A DNA stretch of 64,000 bases from Membranipora membranacea (lineage: Eukaryota > Bryozoa > Gymnolaemata > Cheilostomatida > Membraniporidae). A program made the position numbers and the translations under genes. The stretch's first letter is position 1; each line of letters begins with the position of its first letter. Under the pieces are notes generated by a model. That model had not been told where the DNA came from, ran no database searches, and worked only from the letters and a program-made list of their open reading frames with translations. The DNA is taken from positions 5,084,001 to 5,148,000 of the forward strand of contig OU612068.1 of the NCBI GenBank assembly GCA_914767715.1, written 5' to 3'. Below, piece by piece: positions 41,088 to 54,500 of the stretch.

Positions 41088-41468
41088 AGGGAGAATAAGT
41101 TCTCTACAACGCTCCAAAATTATTTCTGTTACAGATTGTTACAGATTGACCAATAACCTTGCTGCTTGGCAAGGTTTACTGAGATGAGACAGCTACTTCA
41201 TAGTTAGGGCCCGTACTAAACCGGTTTCAGTACATTGCTTGAGGAATGAAATGGTTTTCCACTTGACCATTGAATTGGTAGTCAGTTCAGTTTGGGCAGC
41301 GGGTACTGTATCGACGAAGTATCTTTAATAAATTTAGATGTTATCTGCAGCCTCTTAATAAATGATTGGTTGTAGGGTTTGAATGAAAAATGCCTGATGT
41401 TTTTCTGAAGCCAGGAAATATTGCAACTGAACCAAATCTGATAAACCAACTGTTAACAGTTAGTTTTA

Positions 41469-41900
41469 CTATTTCCAGATCCAAATGTGTAATATTGCTT
41501 CAACCAGATATCCTGTGTGGTCCTGAAAACTGCTGCCTTCATTTAGAGCCCTAATGATTGATTTAGTCGACATCTGCTTTCTATGTTTGGTACGGCAAGA
41601 TTTGCCTGATTTGTTTTTTGTTATTTTGATTCCCCAACGTTTTATGTGATTACAATAACGCAAGTCTTGCTTCGACTTAATGCAAAACAGATGAATCAAC
41701 ACCATTAAATATTTTTCTTGTGATGATTTCAAAATCTTACTGCAGTCATTGCTGAATGATGCAAAGTAATACCCAACAAGGATGTGGTGGTCTGCATTGA
41801 GTGCCTCCTTCAAATTGCTGCAAATTTGCTGCAAATTGAATGACCAGCTCGAATCATCATCCGTTGTGTTAGTAAGAAACTTATCGGTTTTAGATTGTTA
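41469..41900 (-). other. 144-codon open frame of unknown nature
   Basis: An uninterrupted minus-strand frame runs between stops at about 41900 and 41469. It has no good ATG start near its 5' end. Composition is Lys/Ser/Ile-rich with several Cys and His (for example CIKSKQDLRYCNHIKRWGI). It could be a degraded transposase or an exon of the neighbouring partial gene. No family is recognised. Confidence 0.3.
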
Positions 41901-42059
41901 TTAATACACTTCTTCACTCTTTTCCTCTTGGTTGGGTGATTATGTGGTATATTGTGATTTAATCTGGCTGATTCAGCTGCCCGACTTGGCGCAGCATATA
42001 CTGCTGCAATGAGGAAAAACTAGTGTTGCAATCTGAAGAAGGAGGAAAAGCTAAGCATG

Positions 42060-42345
42060 GGCGTCAGAAGGGGTGCTCAGGGTGCTCAAGTGAGCACCCC
42101 TTGGGAGGTTTAAAATTTTTTTTTAACAATTGGAACTCAATGTTTTCTTTTATCGCTAGAACTTTCAATCGGGGCCCGGGCAAGAGGCTGTTGCTGTTAA
42201 ATATTCTTGGTATCATGCTTGGTGTTGCACATCAATAAAAGTTGGCTGGTATGTACCAGAATGTCTTTTTTTGGGTCTCGAATTTCAAAAAATTTCCGTC
42301 GGCAGGAGGGCGCTTGGCGCCCCTCCCGCACCCTCCCTGCTTACA
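42060..42345. mobile_element. GC-rich repeat-like patch upstream of fibrinogen-related gene 2
   Basis: Two GC-rich foldback pieces (GGTGCTC...GAGCACC near 42074-42105; GGAGGGCGC...GCGCCCCTCC near 42305-42328) flank an AT-rich core. This is out of character with the surroundings and suggests a repetitive element fragment. No ends could be defined. Confidence 0.35.
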
Positions 42346-42432
42346 CATTGTAGGTCAGTTCATCGCCTGCTATCAGAGTGAAGAGACTGTTACAAACCAT
42401 AAATTTTATTATCATCATCTCAAACAGTCAAA

Positions 42433-43953
42433 ATGAATTGTCTCACCACACTTGGTGTGCTCATCACATCGGCACTGGCTAATGTAAGTAAATTATGATA
42501 TACACACATGTAATATGTCAATCCTATCAAATCCTATTTCGAATCCTATCAAATCCTTTGCTATCAAATCCTATGAAATTCGAATCCTATCAAAACCTAT
42601 TAATTCTAGTTCGAAACCTATCAAGTAGATTTTCTAACCTTTAGTGTTTTTTTTGTTGATATCTGTTTGTCTGCCTACGTCTATGATGAGTGTTTTATGC
42701 CTGTTTGCTGCAAACTTCAGGAGGTTATTAATGAGCCTCAAAATATGTTTTATTCGTGATTTTTTTAGTCACATGGCTTGGCCACATACTGTCAGGAGTT
42801 TCAGCAGTCTGTAAGAGAGCCGAGGACATGTATAGATTATCTGTGTAGAGGAAGGACTCTAGATGGAGTTTATAACATCTATCCTACTGGGTTCTCAGAC
42901 TACTCTATACCAGTCTACTGTGATCAGACTACTGACGGTGGCGGCTGGACTGTAAGTAGCTAAAACTTCTCCTCAATCTTCAATTACCTCAAAAACCTTA
43001 CAGTTACATTTATATTATTTCTTAGTTCATTGTCTGAGCCAATGCAGCTTTACTGAGAGAGTCTTGTAGCTTTCTTGGGTATATGTAGTTTATATACTTC
43101 TGGTAATGCACAAGGCTACAAGTTGCCAACAGTGTGAATTATTTGTAACCTCTAAACATTGCTCACAATGTTTATCTATTAACATTACGACAGGTGTTCC
43201 AGAGGAGAATGGATGGATCTGTAGATTTCTTCAGAAACTGGGCCAACTACAAACTAGGATTTGGTGAGGCCAGAGCAGAGCACTGGTTGGGTAACGATAA
43301 CCTGCATGTACTCACTAACCTGCACCAAAATAATCAGCTGAGGATCGATTTGGAGTCTTCTGATAACGATAGAGCCTTCGCACAGTATGGTAACTTCAGT
43401 ATTGCAGCAGAGGCAGACAGTTACAGAATGTTTGTCGGCAACTTTCTGGCCACATCAACAGTAACAGGTATAATTGGCTAAACTTTAGTACTTCCACGAT
43501 ATGTGATCAAAAACACACACACCAAACGTTTTAGACATGAACACCTTGCTTGTCCGACATACTTATTTTTACACATTGTCACCCACTGGATTTTAACGTC
43601 ATCGACTGATCAATAATGTAATAAATAACGAAATAAGTAAAAAAAGACAGTTGCACAAATGACAGTAGCAATATTTATTTAATGCACGTAATTGTTTTGT
43701 AGGTGACTCAATGGAAAGGACAAATGGTAGGGTTTTCTCCACAAAGGATAGAGATCAAGACACTTGGGCGAAACCGTGTGCCATTACATATAAGGGAGCC
43801 TGGTGGTACGAAAGTTGTCATAGCGCAAACCTTAACGGGTTTTATTATGGTGGACCACATGACTCCTATGCCGATGGGGTGAACTGGAAGCTGTGGAAAG
43901 AATATTATAATTCACTCACCAAGACTGAGATGAAATTCAGGCCATCTTACTAA
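42433..43953 (+). CDS. Secreted fibrinogen-related protein 2, four exons
   Basis: Exons are 42433-42483, 42769-42951, 43194-43467 and 43703-43953, giving 252 aa. The architecture is the same as gene 1: signal-peptide exon (MNCLTTLGVLITSALAN), then one fibrinogen C-terminal domain with TTDGGGWTVFQRRMDGS, EHWLGNDNLHVLTNL, calcium loop DRDQD, YKGAWWY and EMKFRP. Exons 2 to 4 have identical lengths to gene 1, so the pair arose by duplication. The N-terminal SCD of gene 1 is SHG here, removing one cysteine. Substitutions cluster in exon 4 (for example ERTNGRV, AKPCAI), around the ligand pocket. I see no TATA box as good as that of gene 1. An AATAAA lies at 44222-44227. Confidence 0.93.
42500..42620. 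repeat. Degenerate AATCCTATCA repeats in intron 1 of fibrinogen-related gene 2
   Basis: About seven imperfect copies of (GA)ATCCTATCAAA lie shortly after the signal-peptide exon. Confidence 0.75.
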
Positions 43954-46151
43954 CTGGTTGATATTCTATATAAAACTGCAACCAAGCTATATATAAGCTC
44001 TTATTAGAGGATAATTATGAACTAAATACTTCTATTTTAAACTGGATAGAATGAAATCAGTTTTTGTTATTCTATGTTTGCATGACATCAATTTAAAAAA
44101 AAGTCATCTCGACAATTCCATAAAACAACATCAATGACATCTTCCTAAGTGCATAGGCACTGTTATTTTTAATGTAAAATATTATTTTGCATGGATTTTT
44201 ATGTTATACTTTGTACCCATAAATAAAATTGTATACATATATATAACACCAGCAATTTCCATGAACAAGACATCAAATGATTTTTTATGAAATTTTTAGC
44301 GCATTTTGTGTTAACTTTCATTTCTCTTGTCATGTTGGAGATGATCGTTAAAATCTCAACATCATACCCTCAGTGCTGAGGTTCACATCCTCTTGCCCTG
44401 CGATGACATGTTTTAAGAAAATAAATAAAATCAAAAGGAGTCTTTCTTGTACGCTAAGATTAGACTCCAAGTTGAGAGAGGAGCAAGAAAGCAGGAGCAA
44501 GAAATGTCTGACTGGCATCTTGATTGCACTCTCTGTCGACGCAGCAAGACAATCTTATGGCTATGTTCCTCATATAAATCTAAACTTACAGTATATTATA
44601 ACATGGATCATTGCATAAGTTGTGGCCATTCCAAAATTTAGTTCAATTGCAAACGTCAGGATAAAAAAAATCAAAGTAGAAAATATCTGTCTTGACAAGC
44701 TTTGTTCGAACTTCCTCATTGAAATAATTGTGTCAAGTGAAGCCACCAAGTGTTAATTCAAGCAAGGAGTAAGATATGATTCAAGTGTACTACCCTATGT
44801 ATTTTAATTATACTATATGTACACGGTGTCATACATTGCAGGTAGTTTGCCTGTAACTGTAAACAGTGATATATATTTATGGATACGGGGAGCATATCTC
44901 ACCTACCACAAACACATGGTAGTTTATGTATGTACTTACTTACTTCTAGGATAATCGCCAACTTCACTGTTGAAAGTCTCGGCAATGTGGCAAGCTGTCT
45001 GTTGGTAATCGTTACGGTGTAATCAACGGGAAATAAAGTGGGATCGTGCAGTTTGAGAACCTAACCTGCCACAGGGGGACAATGTAGCAGTGAGCTACCG
45101 TGGGGGGGGGCAGGGAATTTCAGTCTTAAGCTCTCGTAACAAAGGAACTCTTTTGATGGGATTTCGAGTTGCAGTGAGAGATGGTTGTGGCGTCTAGAAT
45201 AACCTAAAGTTGGAGTATGTTTGTCGAGGAAGTCTTCAATGTTGGTTTTAGGAATACATTTCCTCTATTTCATTGGTTTAAAAGCTCAGTAATTCTACAA
45301 CCGAAGACTTGTAAAACTTTAATAATGCAGCTTGTCTGAGTTTAAGATGCTTTTTACAGGGGCGTCGATCACTGCATAATGTAAAAACTGCCGTATATTT
45401 TGCTAGATTCTATTACCGACACTAAGTAATACTGATGGATCTGCATAAAAAATTACCATACTGTGTATTATAGCACCAATCCATGAATTCATATCAATGG
45501 CTGCAGGGAGGGTGGCTGCAGGCAGTTTGGTCCCAAACTCCCTGGTGGCTGTAACCAACGAACTAAACCTTAGTTTTAGTTCATTGCTGCAGGGATTGCT
45601 GTAACCCACAAACACTCTAATCAGGAGTTGTCTATTCTAAGTTTGATACACCTAAAAGGGAGAAAAAAACTCCAGATGCCAGGCAAGATCCACCAATCAA
45701 AAACCTACTCTCAGTTCTTTGTTTTATTTTATCTTGAGAAGAGTATCCAATCAAAGATGGTTTAATAAGAACCTGCCCAATTAGCTAAGGGGGGTTTTAT
45801 ATGACGTCACAAGGCGGTGAATTGAACGTCGATCAATGAGATTAGTAGTAGCTTGAGAAAAGTTTTGGCGCACTTTGCCAATGAGTTCATTGACTTTGCC
45901 AAATAGTCACTGTACAGCTTCCTGAAGAATTGTCATTGTGTTGAGGAACAGGTGAATGAAGAGTATTAGATCTGCTGACTTAATAGTGGGAGTGGAAAGA
46001 TTCACATTGCATGGTAATGTTCACAAATGAATTATTTGTTACTGTAACCTGTTACTTACTTATTTATTATTTACTCACTACATTCCTTACCTGTTTGTAT
46101 CTGCAAGTTAGCCTGCATGCATGTGTGCAGGTTCCAAACTCCAGCCTCTCC

Positions 46152-46226
46152 GGCAATGTTTGACTGCCCCCTTGTTGTGTTTTTTTTCAACAAAATACAA
46201 CAACAAGGGGGCAGTCAAACATTGCC
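46152..46226. repeat. Perfect 27-bp inverted repeat (hairpin)
   Basis: GGCAATGTTTGACTGCCCCC (start of the left arm, 46152-46178) is matched exactly by its reverse complement at 46200-46226, with a 21-base A/T-rich loop. It could be a foldback element, or a source of small RNA if transcribed. Confidence 0.85.
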
Positions 46227-46357
46227 AGAGACCCATGTTGTAGAGGACCTGTGATGTATGTAGTAAAGTAAGGGATGTACAAGGAGGATAGGCCAACTTG
46301 TCCTCTCCCATCCCCCCAAAAAAGCCTGTTACCTAGTCAAGTGTTAAGCACAGGCCT

Positions 46358-46440
46358 TCTGTAGTTGGTCAACTGGTAGAGTGCCTCAGTGGTCGAGGCC
46401 TTTTCCCTCGAGAAAACTTGCACCAATCACAGAAGGCTTG
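46358..46440 (+). mobile_element. tRNA-like fragment, possible SINE head
   Basis: TAGTTGGTCAACTGGTAGAG resembles the D-arm and A box of a tRNA, as in the other SINE-like copies. No B box at tRNA spacing follows. Confidence 0.3.
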
Positions 46441-48567
46441 TGCTCCTAAGACAGCTCGTGCGAAGCATAAATTATTTTTTAATAATAATGACAAGTGTGT
46501 ATTCATTGTATTATAGTTATATAAATATAATGAAGGGGCCTTTGAGATAAGGCTACGTCAACAGTTAGAAGCGGATAAACTGATGTTAATATAATATCCA
46601 GCGCCCAGCATGATGATCACATACACACAATACTAATAGACATCTCCTCATAAGCCCAACGGACATGGTAGTTGCTAGGCTTAGTTACAGAACCATATAT
46701 GTGATACTTGGCCTCCAATTCTTCCTTACAATGAGTTCTACTAGCACTCAGTATGACTAGCCAACCTACCCTAGGCCACTGACCCATGCTTGGCTTGAGT
46801 TTTCTAATTCTTTAGTTTATCCATTAGTGATTTTCATCCATGAGTGTTCAAACACTGTCAAATTGTACTACCTAGAATTAGAACACACAATGTTATGAGT
46901 GATATGAGACCCACTTGTCTAACTGTAGAATGGAACCATTTTAATTGTGGTTTCCATCAATATTATTATCATTATAGTAAAATTGCCTTGCCCCTGAACA
47001 GTCGATCACTCATCTGAGATCAGATCTGTGTCTTAAATTCTTAATTACAGCAATCTTGTTGTGTATTCTGGTGATCTACCTCACTTGGTTTGATGCGATC
47101 ATTGGTGCACTAATACTATTTCATCTACAGCTAGGCATGTTTGAGAGCAGTGAATGTTTAGGCATGCTTAGGTTTATTATTTTGGAACTGGTATTGATAG
47201 ATGGGATATGTGAATGAGTTTTGTCTGAGACGATCAGTGTTGGGATTAGGTCCTCTGATACTGCTTCAACAACTCTAAAATTCTGACTTGTGAAGGCTTC
47301 ATCAGTGCTTATAATGAGTCCCAGACCACTCTTATGACCTGTATATCAACAACTCAAGCTATATAAACCCTTATTGAGGTTAATCGTGATTCCAGTTTGC
47401 TCAGCGACACCCACATGTGGTCACTATTCACAGGCAGCCTCCTACCAGGGCTGATTTGCGCATTACGTTACCCATCTTATCCGATTTCTATCAATCCAGA
47501 TCCTTATACCAACCACGTAGTTCTATTGCACAGTCTGATCACCTGTATATATTTTGTTGTTCAACTCGTTGACAATTGCTGTGGGCCTGTAATGTATCTC
47601 AGCAGGTTTCTCTTGTATGACATTCACCTTGTTACCCTGGCTTTGAGGCATTGATTGCATAGTGAGACTAGTGTTAGCCCATCTCTCCAATGGTCACCAT
47701 AGCCTCAATTATCCTTGCATCCAAGAGGAAGTCACACTGATATTCATCAATGGGTGCAGGTAGAAGATGACACCATTGACAACTCCTCAGTTCATTATGG
47801 CAGAGTGAATCAGGTGCAAATCTGTTATAATTATAATCAGTCTCTATGCACTGTGCAGTATCAATAGAGACTATCATTCTATTGTTATCTCATTGGATTA
47901 AGTATCCAAATGATAATAGGTGCCAATTACTTAAATTAATTTAGTGAAGGAGATGGGAAGGATGACACTTAAGCTCATTTTAGTTATCATCTGAGCAATC
48001 GTTATGTAAATTCTAGAATTAAATATGTATGCAGTCTGGACAACGGAACAACTTGGGACTTGCATGGTGATGATAATTGTCTGCGAACAGGCAGTTCATC
48101 AGTATTGAAATAATATATGTATCGTCAATTCTCACCTGGTCTTTCGGGATCATTTATATATATAAAGCATTTCTAATACTTACAGGGTTAGGAAAGTTTG
48201 GGTGCTCAAATTTTGTTGGGCTTGCTAGAGGTGGTGTTCAACTACCAATCATAAATGTATACCACTGTCAGCGACACAGTTAAGTTGAGAGCATTAACAG
48301 TCAACAATATAGTACTTAGATGCTAGGGAGCTTATGGGAATCCCTATAAATGAATGTATCTCTTGTAAGACTAAGACTTGCCCTGTGTAACTGCCTTCAT
48401 TCCTTGTCAGCAGTGTTGCTACAATCCATATCTGTGTGTCATCTACCCAACATAAAATAAAACCTTAAAACTCTGTTTTTTTTATAGAATTGATTGGCTT
48501 GAGGTGTGTTCCAAGACTACAACCGCAAACTCTACAGTGACTGAATGATCTATGAACTTAGCTGGTC

Positions 48568-51500
48568 ATGTCAACGAGAGCGAGGTAAATTTTGTGTACA
48601 CTCATTACTCTTTAGGTTCTAACATGAACAAATAATATTTGGGTTGAAATAATTATCTTCAAGTTACCTGACATCGTTATATTTCAGATGCTCTTAATTG
48701 AGGCTTACAAACCCAAAGTGACAACACTGGTAACTGAGAAATGGAATGCGACCATCAGCAACGTGAATTGAATTTTCAATCTGAGCTGATGACAATCACT
48801 TGTGTCCTTGTAGAATATTGAAAAGAAAGAGTGCTGATGTACTGACCAGCCCAGTTAACACTCTTGACCGATACTTTACACCAAGAAGCAGCGCTACAGG
48901 TGAATCTGTCTCACGCAAGAGAAAGTCAACTATAGTCGATACTGGCAAGGTAAGTCGAATATGAGGCCATTGACAAGTCATGAGTTCTGAATATTTTCCT
49001 TGGTATGACTCAAACACATTTGTTTTTTGCTACATTTTATTTTACTTTGGGATCAAACCCTTTTTATATGCCAGGATTCTACTTAACGCTAGCACAATCT
49101 GTGGTGCAATGTATGCGCTTTAGAATTAACGCTTTCTAGAATAAAGCTTCCATTCCCGAAGGGAGACAAACGCCCTGCTCCATGCATTCAGAGTGATGGG
49201 ACCAGGGAGGGTGGGACAACCTCCCTGATGGGATAAACAATAATCGGTGATTACACAACTAATAAAAGTTGTCTTACCTTGGATGCTGAGAGAACAACTC
49301 CTTATCTCCTATGCTCCCTTTGTCTTACGATCCATCCACCCTCCCTGAATCCATGATAAGGCTGCACTGCCTATTTCCTTTGAAAAAATATTTGATTCCG
49401 TTTCAGACTATTCCCACTCCCACGTATATAAGACTAACCTCAGTTACTTTAATCTTAGAAATGATTCAATTTTGGACACTATGCTTTAGGTAGGCAAGTG
49501 TCTAACAATAGGTTTAATAGGGCCACTAGATGGATCATTCTATAGTGGCCATATGTGCAACTTGTGTGAGACAATCAGATTAAAATCTTGTAAAATTAAT
49601 CTGATGTGAGATCATGATCGATCTGATAATATAGTATGGTCTGTCTCCCACAATATTGAATCCGTGTTTCTGTATTTCAGGAGATGTTCACAGTACAAAT
49701 AACTCCTGGAACGCATTCAGCTAAACGGCCAGCACTCAGACAGAGGGTGAATATAGATAGGCTACATGTATAAATGTGACATAAAGTATAATACTGTTAA
49801 ATCATCCTAAGCATATCATTCCTTTGATGAAACAATTCTTTGCCTCTGTGAACAGTAGTCTATTATAGTCGCGTACCTTCTTACTGATGGGGTAGATGTT
49901 GGTTAAAATTGCAAATTCTGTCTCAGTCCGAAGACTGCCGTATGCCGTATGGGTGCTCTGTTCGGCCCAAGTTGCTTTCAGTTTTTATTGGGAAAGCAGA
50001 TTCAAAAAATGAGACAGTATATAATATATAAAATCTTATCTCATTGAACACTTCCTTGTACATTGTATCATAACAGAATATGAAATAATTTGGTGAATTA
50101 GGTACATCCATTGATATGAATATATATATCAGTGGGTACATCAATTATTTTAATGATCTCACCCAACTCATTGATCTCATTCATATCTTGATGTGTATTC
50201 TGGTCATTCCGATGATCCCTTAATTTGAGGGTAATTACTTGTCCACACCTAACTGATCAGCTGTGAAAATGTGTGGAGGTTTTGTGTTTGCTTTGTTTCA
50301 CATTTTATTCTAATCTGCATTACGCCTTCTTGCGTTGGATTAAAATTTCATCTCATATTTAAAAGCCCTTTGTTTGTATTATTACCTTGGTTCTATTCAG
50401 TCGCAGGGTTTCAGGGAAACTTTTCTTTAATTTCTAAACAATCCCGTTACTATGGTGCTTGAAGTTGAATGATGCGGACATTGTTAGGATGGCTTGGGTT
50501 TTAATGTACTTGATATTATTCACAAACATTAATTCAGTGTATTATCAGCAGTGTAGCTTGCATCACGTGTTTGGTTAGGGCACAAATTAATAGTTTGGTT
50601 TGGACAAATCATAGCGTAACAGTTGATAAAGCACAACGTTTGAACGGTTTATTATCGTCTAACACGCTAGATATACAAGTCTAAAAACAAGGATTTGATG
50701 GAGCAAAATTTCTCAAGTTCTTCTCGGATATAACTCTCTAACTTTCACTGTGGATTATTATTTCCTGCTGAGTTGTTCTGTGAGCTGTTGTGGATATTAG
50801 GCTACTATGTATGAGCTAGATGATGTGTTCTGTGAGGTCGTCATCAGCGACGAGAGTCTAGGCTCACCAATTAATACAGATGAGGTTTGTTCTTGAGGGT
50901 CGATGTGATCCATTCTAGTCAAATTAGATTTAAATTAGATCCACATTTTTTTAAAGTGCATATCCTGTAGTGTGTGATCTGGTTGTTTGATTCTCGATTC
51001 TTGACTGAGGGGTTTTCGTTGACGGTTAAATTTTTATCTATCCACGTGCGGTAAGATTGATCCCTCAAATATCAAACAGTAAAATATGTAGATTAACAAG
51101 GTTGCATTATTTACATTCATAAAGCATAAAAAAAAATTCAGTTATTGTGCATTTCGTGCTTGTAAACTCTATCAAACTGTAGGGTTTAGGAGTTTTAGGA
51201 TGTTGGTGAATTCTGCAAGAATTTTATTGGCGGTGGCGATGCAAAAAAATGCTATTATATTATTCACAACATTGAATTAATGAGTCACTATTGTTTGAAG
51301 TCTTTCTCAAATATTGAAGTTTGACACTTCAAATTCAACCTTTTGTGTCTGGGCAGCGTAGCTCTTCAAATGTCAAGGGGCTTGCCTCTCTGTTTAGATA
51401 AACAACAAGCTTTTAAAAAATCTAAATACCTACGCTATCAATTATTCCTCTGATCCATTATTGATACTTTTGGTTGTATCAATCCTCTTGAGATGGGATT

Positions 51501-54500
51501 GGTGACATCGGGTTGAATAGTGTCAAACATTACCTCATAGTGAAAAAATGAACTCAACGAAAGAGCATGCTAACACCTATATAATATAAACAACTATTCT
51601 TGTTGTAATTTCATGAGGAATCTTACGTCAAAATTAGTGCTGCTGCACTTATGAAATGGGTTTACTTTCTCAAAGTTACATCTTTTCGCCTTTTGCATGA
51701 TTACTTAGAGGCGATATTCCTATAGCTGCATGTGTTATATGAGTTCTCATCGTTTGATTTTGTAGAATCACAACCAGTGGATCCCGATAGATGAGGCCGA
51801 TGGAGACTGTATGGTCACATTCTGCAGCAGTCCCATTCATACGTCCTCCTCATCTATCGAGACAAGCCATAAACCACACAAAAACAACACTGCTCTCAAA
51901 GTTAGGAATCTCTTCTCTCAACACAACACACAATGCTGCCGTACACCCCTACCAAGTCTTAACTGGGGGGATGCTCAGGAAGTGTGGCAGGTATGTACCT
52001 AGAGATATCATGGTCCAGTCTCTCCTGTAAAAATACCAACGACCTCATTCTGGTGCGTATGTCTGATAGATTAAAAAAATTCGATTCAGAACAATCATGG
52101 TAATAATTTGTAACATTCCAGTACTTATTTGCTTCTGAGACAGTTTGGTAAAAGTTGAGCCAACAATAAGTCAACACTAAATGGGAAATGGTACATTATA
52201 TGCCTGCAAACTTTTTTAATTTTTTTTGGTGTCGATGTTCAAAATGTATCCCCTGTTCTCATATTTGCTGCCAGGTAATGAAGAAGAAAGAGCAGACTTA
52301 TAGCAGAGATAGTAATCTACTGAGGAGGCACCCTCATCTACAGAGTAGAATGAGGGCTATACTGTTAGACTGGATCATCGAGGTAAGATCACCTAAATAA
52401 TAACACAAAGCTTTGGTCTATAGAGAGGGGAGATTACCCAGAATCCTCTGTTATAGCTAGGTGAAAAGCATTGGAAGTTATGGAGTACACTTTTACTGGA
52501 TAGCAATTTGATTCCCTGTTTAATAGTGTTACGCTAACTGCCATGGTCCCTTTTCTGCTACTGCTACAAGACTCCTGCCTGCAAGCAAACAGCTGTGCAT
52601 CCTATCTTATCAAGCCTGCACAATACAGGCCAAGGTACCCATGTTTTATATGGAACTAACTTTGAAATGAGGTCTATATGTCTTGGAAGACGAAAATGAT
52701 GATGGGATTGGAGTCAGAAGTCTTGTTTCGAAAACAAAAGGGACAACCAGTGACATTAAATGAAATGTAGATTTGACTTTGCGTCCGCTCTGTTTGTAAT
52801 TGAATGCTGATGATGAATTTTTACGGATAATATAATACAATATAATATTAATAGGATAAACTGTGCAACGCAGTATGTCTGTAAATACACCAAAAAAGTA
52901 TCATAAGTAAATCCTTTGTATAAGGCATGATTTAGTTACCCTTTTCTTAGAACATGTACCTGACTAGTTTTTCATCTTTACTGCTGTTATAGTTTCTCAA
53001 TCTTAGTTCACCCATGTAACACATGGGTCTTTGTTTGATCAGTGAGTATAAGGTAGATATGTATGGTTGTTGTGGTTTTAGGTGTGCGAGGTATACAGGT
53101 TACACAGGGAGACATTCTACCTGGCTGTAGATTTCATAGACAGATATCTGTCAGCTCAGATTAATATACAGAAAAGTCAACTTCAGCTGCTAGGCGTTAC
53201 TTGTCTCTTCATCGCTGCTAAACTGGAGGTAAGTCTCACTTATCTCATATAAGGTAAGTCTCACTTATCTCATATAAAATCTAACATACCAATAAACGAG
53301 AAACAAAGACCTTAGGGCAGGCGCTCTTACCAGTTGAGCTACCCCTAACGCATCATCCAATTTACCTGCATTTAGGATTTGAGCCGCCGGCTCACCTGTA
53401 GACTGGGAATGATCAGACTGCAGGCATTAATTTGTTCTAAGCTACCCCACTCCTGTTCGTGTTCTAAGCTACCCCTACTCCTGTTCGTGTTCCTAGATTT
53501 GTGCAAAACTGTTCCTGTGATAGCTGTTCAACTAACATTGTCTAATGGAATTGTAGTTCATTAAAAGGATTTTGGCATTTTTTTACATTCAAGTCTTTTC
53601 TTTTGATGCTTTTAAAAAGCATGCATTTTTCCAAGTCAAAAATCAGGTTGTACGAATCATTTAGATACCTTGCTATGATAACATCAGTTCTTATTTTCAC
53701 TGAATCATTTTAATGTTTTAAGAAGCCGCTGAAATTTAGCAAACAAACAATTAAATTGTAAATAGCATGTTTGCTTTATACTATCAATAACTTCTTTGTT
53801 GGCAAATTACTTATAGGGTGGCTAGATCATGTTATGTAAACCTATATCAAATTGTAATGTTTATTTCGGAATTTAAATGTTTGGTTGTTTGCAAATTGAT
53901 GCCTTGAGGCTTTCTCATGCTTCCTGAGACCCTTAGCCAAAGTACTCTGTGTTATGACACTTGCTATTAGCGTAGTATTGAACCGCTGACTGACAGCAAA
54001 AGAGTTTACAGCACAGGTTATGGTAATGGGCCCCTAATAATATATTGAACTGGCATTCTTTTGTCCTGCGATGTGATAGTACAACTCACAGAGCAAAAAA
54101 CTTGCCCAATCATGATGAATTTTAGGCCTGTGGTTGAAAGCCGTATTTACTCGGCTCTAATGTTTCTAATATCTTTTCTCGCATACGGTCTGCTTGTGTT
54201 GTAGGAGATCTACCCACCTAAGATAGTAGACTTTGCCTATGTAACCGACGGTGCTTGTTCTGAGTACGATATCAGCAATCAGGAGCTCATCATTCTCAAG
54301 GTGTGTTTTTTAATAATAATAGTAATGGTAATAATACCAGCTTATTAAGATATATAGATGGACTCATCAAAGCGAGGGAAAAAAATTTCCCTGACCAACA
54401 GTTAATCAGAAAACTTAGTCGATCTTTTCCCACGTGTATTGAGTCAATCAGTTACTAATTGGAGCAATGAGAATTCTGTAATTTTTAAGCAATTTAAAAA

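Larger units (their letters stand above)
43954..48567. other. 4.6-kb region without a supported gene
   Basis: Holds the 3' UTR of fibrinogen-related gene 2, a perfect 27-bp hairpin at 46152-46226, a tRNA-like A-box fragment at about 46360, and foldback motifs near 45504. Open frames at 44373, 45403, 47397 and 47674 show no conserved features. The cyclin E promoter should lie at its right end. Confidence 0.5.

Noticed and set aside
47397-47877. Two opposed open frames (47397-47654 plus, 47674-47877 minus)
   Set aside because: Neither shows a signal peptide, domain motif or exon structure, and I could not match a transposon protein.
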